Part shown: in pieces, positions 6,176 through 10,000 of the stretch
How positions within the stretch are numbered: position 1 is the first letter of the stretch
Layout of the letters: every line of letters starts with the position of its first letter
Origin: Nitrospira sp.
GTDB lineage: Bacteria > Nitrospirota > Nitrospiria > Nitrospirales > Nitrospiraceae
Length of the DNA stretch: 10,000 nt
Direction: 5' to 3'
Assembly: GCA_020216985.1 (NCBI GenBank)
Contig: JAIWOH010000154.1
Location: 1-10,000, forward strand
The notes under the pieces: generated by a model
Told to the model about the DNA's origin: nothing
Databases searched by the model: none
Seen by the model: only the letters and a program-made list of their open reading frames with translations
Program-made: the position numbers and the translations under genes

Positions 6176-7111
6176 ATGTCGCGGGTTCGATATCAGCGGT
6201 CACCGGTTTCTTTTTTCATTGCATGCTTTCTGGTCGGATTGGCGGGCGGAACTTCGGTCGCGAGGGCTCAGGATCCCATCGAGGTCGTGGTGACCATTCC
6301 CGTGCTGAAAGATCTGACCGAGCAAGTCGGACGTTCCCGCGTTCACGTGAAATCGCTGCTCACCGGGTTGGAAAACGAACACACGTACTCGCCCAAGCCC
6401 ACGGACTTGGTCGCGGTGCGCAAAGCGAGGCTGTTGTTCGAAATCGGCCTCGGCCTCGAAGTGTGGGTCGCCTCGCTGGTGAAAAACGCGGGGAGCCCGT
6501 CCCTGCGAGTCGTCACCACTTCGCAGGGAGTCCCCTTGATCCATGATGATTCGGACGACCGACACGATGCGCGGCACGGAAACGGCGAGCCCCTTTCACA
6601 AGGGAATCCCCATATCTGGATGGATCCTGACAACGTCGGAATCATGCTGCGGCACATCACCGACGCTTTGATCGAGATTGATCCTCTCCATGCGGACGAA
6701 TACCGGCGGAATCTTGCCGCCTATCGCGAACAAGTGGACCGGCTTCGAGGCGAGCTCTTGGATCGTGTCGGCCGACTGACGGACCGGCGCATCGTCGCGC
6801 ACCATCCCGCGTGGCCGTATCTGGCCAAGCGGTTCGGGTTCGAGATCGCGGCGACGATTCAAATCCACTCGGGAACGGAACCGTCCGCCCTTCAATTACA
6901 GAATCTGATCGGCAAGATCAGAAAAGATCGGCTGAAAGTCATCGTTTCCGAAATTCAGTTGAGTCAGCGGATCCCCAACCTCCTCTCAAAAGAAACGGGC
7001 GCGAGCGTCGTCGTCTTGACCACCCTGCCCGGAGGCTTGCCGGGGACCGAGTCGTACCTCGACATGCTCCGCTACAATGTGCTGAAATTGGCTGACGCCC
7101 TGGAGCGGTAG
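6176..7111 (+). CDS. znuA: zinc/manganese-type ABC importer, periplasmic binding protein
   Basis: A cluster 9 (ZnuA/TroA/PsaA) solute-binding protein that captures Zn2+ or Mn2+ in the periplasm and passes it to the permease. From the ATG at 6176 it has 311 residues: basic n-region, hydrophobic 12-25, and an ARA-Q cleavage site near 31-32. Three metal-binding His are visible: His69 in NEHTYSPKPTD, His146 in NPHIWMDP and His210 in AHHPAWPYLAKRFG. Glu68-His69 mirrors the Glu-His pair of E. coli ZnuA. A short His/Asp-rich loop (123-134) precedes NPHIWMDP, also a zinc-type trait. The Asp usual in the C-terminal 'LDPL' region of many relatives is replaced (LTTLPGG, 281-287). I favour zinc, moderately. 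A second ATG at 6158 is possible; neither has a Shine-Dalgarno. It is followed by the ATPase and permease genes. Confidence 0.92.
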   Translation: MSRVRYQRSPVSFFIACFLVGLAGGTSVARAQDPIEVVVTIPVLKDLTEQVGRSRVHVKSLLTGLENEHTYSPKPTDLVAVRKARLLFEIGLGLEVWVASLVKNAGSPSLRVVTTSQGVPLIHDDSDDRHDARHGNGEPLSQGNPHIWMDPDNVGIMLRHITDALIEIDPLHADEYRRNLAAYREQVDRLRGELLDRVGRLTDRRIVAHHPAWPYLAKRFGFEIAATIQIHSGTEPSALQLQNLIGKIRKDRLKVIVSEIQLSQRIPNLLSKETGASVVVLTTLPGGLPGTESYLDMLRYNVLKLADALER

Positions 7112-7160
7112 CTCTCTTCTCGCGATGCTCTTCCCTCGACATGAAAAAGAGCGACACTCT

Positions 7161-7955
7161 ATGCCGAGAGGGCCTCGTCCGCCGATTATCCGATTTGACC
7201 ACGCCTCATTCGGATTCCCCGGCGTGACGGCGCTGGAAGACATCACCCTTTCCATCGAAGCCGGTGAGTTCATCGGTGTCATCGGCCCGAACGGCTCCGG
7301 CAAGACCACCCTGTGCCGGGCGGTGCTCGGACTTCTTGCGCCGATTAAAGGGCAGCTCCATATCTTCGATTGCGCCTGCCAAGAACTCCGATGCCATCAC
7401 CGGGCGAAGATCGGTTATCTTCCCCAGAAAGGCGTCGTGGATCGCGACTTTCCGGTCACCGTCTTCGAGACGGTGATGATGGGCCGATACGGCGCGTTGG
7501 GTTTGTTTCACCGCCCCGGACCAGAGGACCGCCGGATCGCCTTGGAGTCGCTGGCTCTCGTCGCCATGGAACGGCATAAGGACACCGCGTTGGGTCATTT
7601 GTCTGGGGGCCAACAGCAACGCGTGTTCATCGCGAGGGCCTTGGCCCAACAACCGAAGGTCCTCTTGCTGGATGAACCGACGACGGGGCTGGATCTTCCC
7701 ATGCAGCATAACGTCATCGAGCTGATCCAACACCTGCACGAAACGCTGGGATTGACGGTGCTGCTGATCACGCACGATATCAATATGATTCGGTCGCGGG
7801 TGGATCGTCTCGTCCTCCTCAAGACCCGCCTGCACGCGGCGGGCCCTCCCGCCGATGTTCTCAAACCGAACATCCTCGAACAGGTCTATGGGAAAGGCAT
7901 GGTCATTTCCGACAAGGACCTGGTCATTGTCGAAGACTATCATCATTCCCACTGA
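7161..7955 (+). CDS. znuC: zinc/manganese-type ABC importer, ATPase
   Basis: The nucleotide-binding subunit that powers metal uptake at the inner membrane. In the 264-residue form: Walker A GPNGSGKT (42-49), Q-loop Gln89 in YLPQK, signature LSGGQQQR (147-154), Walker B LLLDEP (168-173), D-loop GLD (176-178) and switch His205 in ITHD. All are intact. Residues 87-105, YLPQKGVVDRDFPVTVFETV, follow the pattern of ZnuC/MntB-type ATPases. The C-terminus ends in a short His-containing tail (YHHSH). I chose ATG at 7161 over 7125 because AAAGAG (7146-7151) lies 9 bases upstream and the extra twelve residues are not family-like. The gene is 49 bases after the binding-protein stop and 23 bases before the permease start, so the three form one operon. 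Confidence 0.94.
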   Translation: MPRGPRPPIIRFDHASFGFPGVTALEDITLSIEAGEFIGVIGPNGSGKTTLCRAVLGLLAPIKGQLHIFDCACQELRCHHRAKIGYLPQKGVVDRDFPVTVFETVMMGRYGALGLFHRPGPEDRRIALESLALVAMERHKDTALGHLSGGQQQRVFIARALAQQPKVLLLDEPTTGLDLPMQHNVIELIQHLHETLGLTVLLITHDINMIRSRVDRLVLLKTRLHAAGPPADVLKPNILEQVYGKGMVISDKDLVIVEDYHHSH

Positions 7956-7978
7956 ACGGACATGAACCGATCGATCTG

Positions 7979-8806
7979 ATGTTGGAACTGTTCGCGTACG
8001 ATTTCATGCAGCGATCCCTTCTTGCCGCGGCAATGGTGGGAGGCCTGTGCTCACTGATCGGCGTCTTCGTCGTGCTGCGCGGCCTGGCGTTCGTGGGAGC
8101 CGGAACCTCTCACGCGGCGTTCGCCGGCGTGACCCTGGGGTATCTCATCGGATGGCCTCCCCTCTTGTTGGCCGTCGCGTTCGGCGTGGCGACCGTCTGG
8201 ATCACGGGCTGGCTTGAGGAACAGGGCCGAATGAAACTGGACGTGTCGATCGGCATTCTGTACACGGCCACCATGGCGCTGGCCATCGTGTTCATCGGCC
8301 TGATGAAAACTTACAACGCCGAAGTGTACGGCTATTTGTTCGGGAGCGTGCTCTCGGTGACCGGCGAAGAATTGCTCCTCATCGGAGGGTTGGCCGCGCT
8401 GGTGCTCGGCCTTTTGATCGCCTTCTGGAAAGAATTGCTTTTCATCGCGTTCGATCAAGAGATGGCGGAAGCGTCGGGCGTTCCGGCGCGCCGAATTTTT
8501 TTCCTTCTGCTGACGCTGGTGGCGCTCACTGTCGTGGTCGCGCTGAAAACCGTCGGGGCCATCTTGGTGTTCGCCATGATTCTCATCCCCGCTTCAACGG
8601 CCTATCAACTCACGCACAGTCTGACGGCCCTGACCCTGTACTCGGTGATCATCGGAACGGCGACGGCCTTGACCGGCGTGGTGGTCTCGACGGTCTGGGA
8701 CATTCCATCGGGACCATCGATTGTGCTGCTGGCGACGGCGGTGTTTTTTTTCTCGCTCGTGATTTCACCAAAAAGATTGAGAATCAGTTCCGGCCATCCC
8801 CGCTGA
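7979..8806 (+). CDS. znuB: zinc/manganese-type ABC importer, permease
   Basis: An integral membrane permease of the ABC-3 family (ZnuB/TroC/MntB), expected to work as a dimer with the ATPase. The 275 residues are very hydrophobic, with about eight helices (approximately 13-34, 45-60, 61-77, 90-109, 130-149, 171-190, 193-208 and 220-262 as two segments). The N-terminal block FMQRSLLAAAMVGGLCSLIGVFVVLRGLAF followed by GAGTSHAAFAGV is a strong family signature; the central ASGVPARR segment is the cytoplasmic coupling region, and GAILVFAMILIPAST (195-209) is the conserved late block. The ATG at 7979 begins close to the conserved N-terminus; its ribosome binding site is weak, so coupling to the upstream gene 23 bases away is likely. 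It is the last gene of the importer operon. Confidence 0.94.
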   Translation: MLELFAYDFMQRSLLAAAMVGGLCSLIGVFVVLRGLAFVGAGTSHAAFAGVTLGYLIGWPPLLLAVAFGVATVWITGWLEEQGRMKLDVSIGILYTATMALAIVFIGLMKTYNAEVYGYLFGSVLSVTGEELLLIGGLAALVLGLLIAFWKELLFIAFDQEMAEASGVPARRIFFLLLTLVALTVVVALKTVGAILVFAMILIPASTAYQLTHSLTALTLYSVIIGTATALTGVVVSTVWDIPSGPSIVLLATAVFFFSLVISPKRLRISSGHPR

Positions 8807-8952
8807 TTTTCTCCCGCCTCCGGGCTTTGGCGATTCTCTCTTTTCAACGACCAGCCCCGCGCAGGCAAGCCGGTGGGTGGCAAGTGAATGGAATGGAAGA
8901 CCGCGATTTGACCATTCCGGCGAATTATGCGACAAGGAACCTGCCGTTTCGA

Positions 8953-8972
8953 TCGGCGTGTTGTCACGCCGG
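8953..8972 (+). promoter_or_regulatory. stem-loop directly upstream of the barrel gene's ribosome binding site
   Basis: CGGCGTG (8954-8960) and CACGCCG (8965-8971) form a perfect 7-bp GC-rich stem with a TTGT loop, extended by a U-G pair (8953/8972). It ends directly before the AAAGGAGG Shine-Dalgarno at 8973-8980. No T run follows, so it is not a terminator. It could stabilise the mRNA 5' end or affect ribosome access. Confidence 0.55.
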
Positions 8973-8989
8973 AAAGGAGGAATCGTCCG

Positions 8990-9667
8990 ATGAGAGTCAA
9001 ATGTCAACCCTCATGGCTTGTCGCATTCCTGTGTGTCAGCATGGTGAGCGTGCTGGCTCCGAGCGGGCAGCTTCGGGCCGCCGAAGACCTTCAATCGTTT
9101 GGAGGGATCCAACCGAAGACGTGGGTTCTGGGGGCACGAGCCGGGTTTGCCGTCCCCACACAATCCCTTTCGCACGACGTGGTCGGCATCTCAGGCTTTG
9201 ACAGAGGCTCCGCCGGGATCGGCCCGCTCGTCAATGTTCAGGCTCTGTACAGCCTCAACCGTTGGTTTTTGGTGGGCCTCATGGTGGAGTGGGAGCGACA
9301 CGGCGTTGATGCCGAGGATCGACAGTTATCTTTGGACATAGGAAGTCAACATACCGTGTCGGTGCTTCCGACCATCGAACTGCGCCCCGTTAAATTGGGA
9401 TCGGTCGTCCCCTATGTCAACATGAGTTTCGGCGTGAACGTGAACAGTTTCAGTGAGGCGATTTCTAACGAGATCAGCCCCAGCAATACGTTTGCCTGGA
9501 GGCTGGGATGGGGTGTGGACTATCTGGTGAACAGGCACCTGGCGGTCAATGCCGAATGGGCCTATAAGCGAAACGACGGTCATGCACATGTTGATGACCG
9601 GTTTCGAATCAACGATTGGAACCTCTCATCCTTCGGATTCCTCTTCGGCGTGAAGGCCTTCTTTTAG
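8990..9667 (+). CDS. small outer-membrane beta-barrel protein
   Basis: A 225-residue exported protein. Signal peptide: basic MRVK, hydrophobic 9-24, cleavage likely after Ala31 (LRAA-ED). The mature part alternates polar and hydrophobic residues in about eight strands (roughly 43-54, 79-89, 92-103, 113-131, 138-153, 168-179, 182-195 and 209-224), like an OmpW/OmpA-type eight-stranded barrel, and ends in Phe, the usual BAM recognition signal. No OmpA peptidoglycan-binding domain follows, so it is barrel only. I cannot name the ligand or function. The ATG at 8990 has a full AAAGGAGG (8973-8980) 9 bases upstream, which settles the start against the longer frame from 8927. Such a strong site implies high expression. 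No clear promoter is seen; TTGACC at 8908-8913 lacks a good -10. The gene stands alone after the metal importer and converges on the acetyltransferase gene. Confidence 0.85.
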   Translation: MRVKCQPSWLVAFLCVSMVSVLAPSGQLRAAEDLQSFGGIQPKTWVLGARAGFAVPTQSLSHDVVGISGFDRGSAGIGPLVNVQALYSLNRWFLVGLMVEWERHGVDAEDRQLSLDIGSQHTVSVLPTIELRPVKLGSVVPYVNMSFGVNVNSFSEAISNEISPSNTFAWRLGWGVDYLVNRHLAVNAEWAYKRNDGHAHVDDRFRINDWNLSSFGFLFGVKAFF

Positions 9668-9730
9668 AGACGTCCCTCATGCCGCAGAGAGCGCCTTTGC
9701 CGCCGACCACGGCCGAGACGCCTTTTCTGA

Positions 9731-10000
9731 TCACTCCTGGCGAGCCTGGGTGTTTCTGGCCAAGACCATCCCCGTTTGCTCTTTTGAACTGAAACCCAGC
9801 TTTTCGTAGAAACCGGGGCGCCTCGTGCACAGCCAAAAGAGTTCGACTCTCTGTAATCGCGGATGATCCAGGATTCGTCGAACGATTTCCGAGCCGATTC
9901 CTTGTTTTTGATAAGCCCGATCAACGATCACGTCCCAGATCGTCGCTCGATAAACAAAATCGGTCAACACACGGCCGAATCCGACCAAGCGTTCGCGGTC
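9731..10000 (-). CDS. GNAT-family N-acetyltransferase, 5'-truncated by the window edge
   Basis: The frame is open to the right edge on the minus strand, leaving 89 C-terminal residues; perhaps 50 are missing. GNAT features are clear: strand GFGRVLTD (7-14), strand TIWDVIVD (20-27), then acetyl-CoA pyrophosphate-binding Gln31-x-x-Gly34-x-Gly36 (QKQGIGSEIV), and the C-terminal FYEKLGFS motif. The segment between, LFWLCTRRPGFYEKLGF, is usual in small single-domain GNATs. The substrate cannot be told from the sequence. The TGA at 9731 lies 63 bases from the barrel gene's stop, so the two are convergent. The gap contains only a weak 4-bp hairpin. Confidence 0.88.
   Translation of the reverse strand, partial: DRERLVGFGRVLTDFVYRATIWDVIVDRAYQKQGIGSEIVRRILDHPRLQRVELFWLCTRRPGFYEKLGFSSKEQTGMVLARNTQARQE

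Noticed and set aside
7206-7952. 248-codon minus-strand open frame
   Set aside because: Antisense shadow of the ABC ATPase gene.
7962-7979. Five-codon ATG-to-TGA frame before the permease gene
   Set aside because: No ribosome site and no sign of a leader-peptide mechanism.
8810-8832. CCCG-CCTC-CGGG hairpin as terminator of the importer operon
   Set aside because: 4-bp stem with only CTTT after it; too weak to call.
9700-9730. GCCG-ACCA-CGGC hairpin in the gap between the barrel gene and the acetyltransferase gene
   Set aside because: Short stem, and the CTTTTCT lies too far from it for an intrinsic terminator.

Overview
The window is an ordinary, densely packed stretch of a moderately GC-rich Gram-negative chromosome (composition judged by eye, not counted). 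Lipoprotein and Sec signal peptides, a C-terminally Phe-ended outer-membrane barrel, a periplasmic TPR protein and anhydro-MurNAc recycling all point to a diderm. The style of the proteins and the recurring GCTATACTT -10 elements remind me of Nitrospira (Nitrospirota), but that is an impression I could not test.

Layout. (1) Positions 1-1919 hold a compact plus-strand operon: the 3' part of pdxA (vitamin B6 synthesis), an uncharacterised 105-residue protein that overlaps pdxA by ATGA, and rsmA/ksgA (16S rRNA dimethylation), three nucleotides further on. (2) Positions 1938-3492 hold two single genes, each behind its own recognisable promoter: a small lipoprotein with two Cys in its mature part, and a REC-GGDEF response-regulator diguanylate cyclase with both catalytic and inhibitory motifs intact. 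(3) Positions 3768-4262 encode an exported three-TPR protein like the C-terminal half of CpoB/YbgF. (4) On the minus strand, positions 6006 to 4294 hold anmK followed 6 nt later by a membrane-anchored DUF2726-like protein that seems to have lost the family's acidic motif. (5) Divergent from anmK, positions 6176-8806 hold a complete zinc/manganese-type ABC importer: binding protein, ATPase and permease. (6) Positions 8990-9667 encode a small outer-membrane beta-barrel behind a very strong Shine-Dalgarno that is preceded by a perfect hairpin. (7) The right edge cuts a minus-strand GNAT acetyltransferase.

The genes belong to separate housekeeping tasks (cofactor synthesis, ribosome maturation, wall recycling, metal uptake, c-di-GMP signalling). 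I saw no mobile element, CRISPR array, tRNA, rRNA or defence island, and nothing I would call a new system. No gene-free stretch exceeds 300 bases. The best second looks are a dyad overlapping the putative -35 box of the metal-importer promoter, the degenerate DUF2726 protein, the hairpin before the barrel gene and the coupled unknown ORF between pdxA and rsmA.
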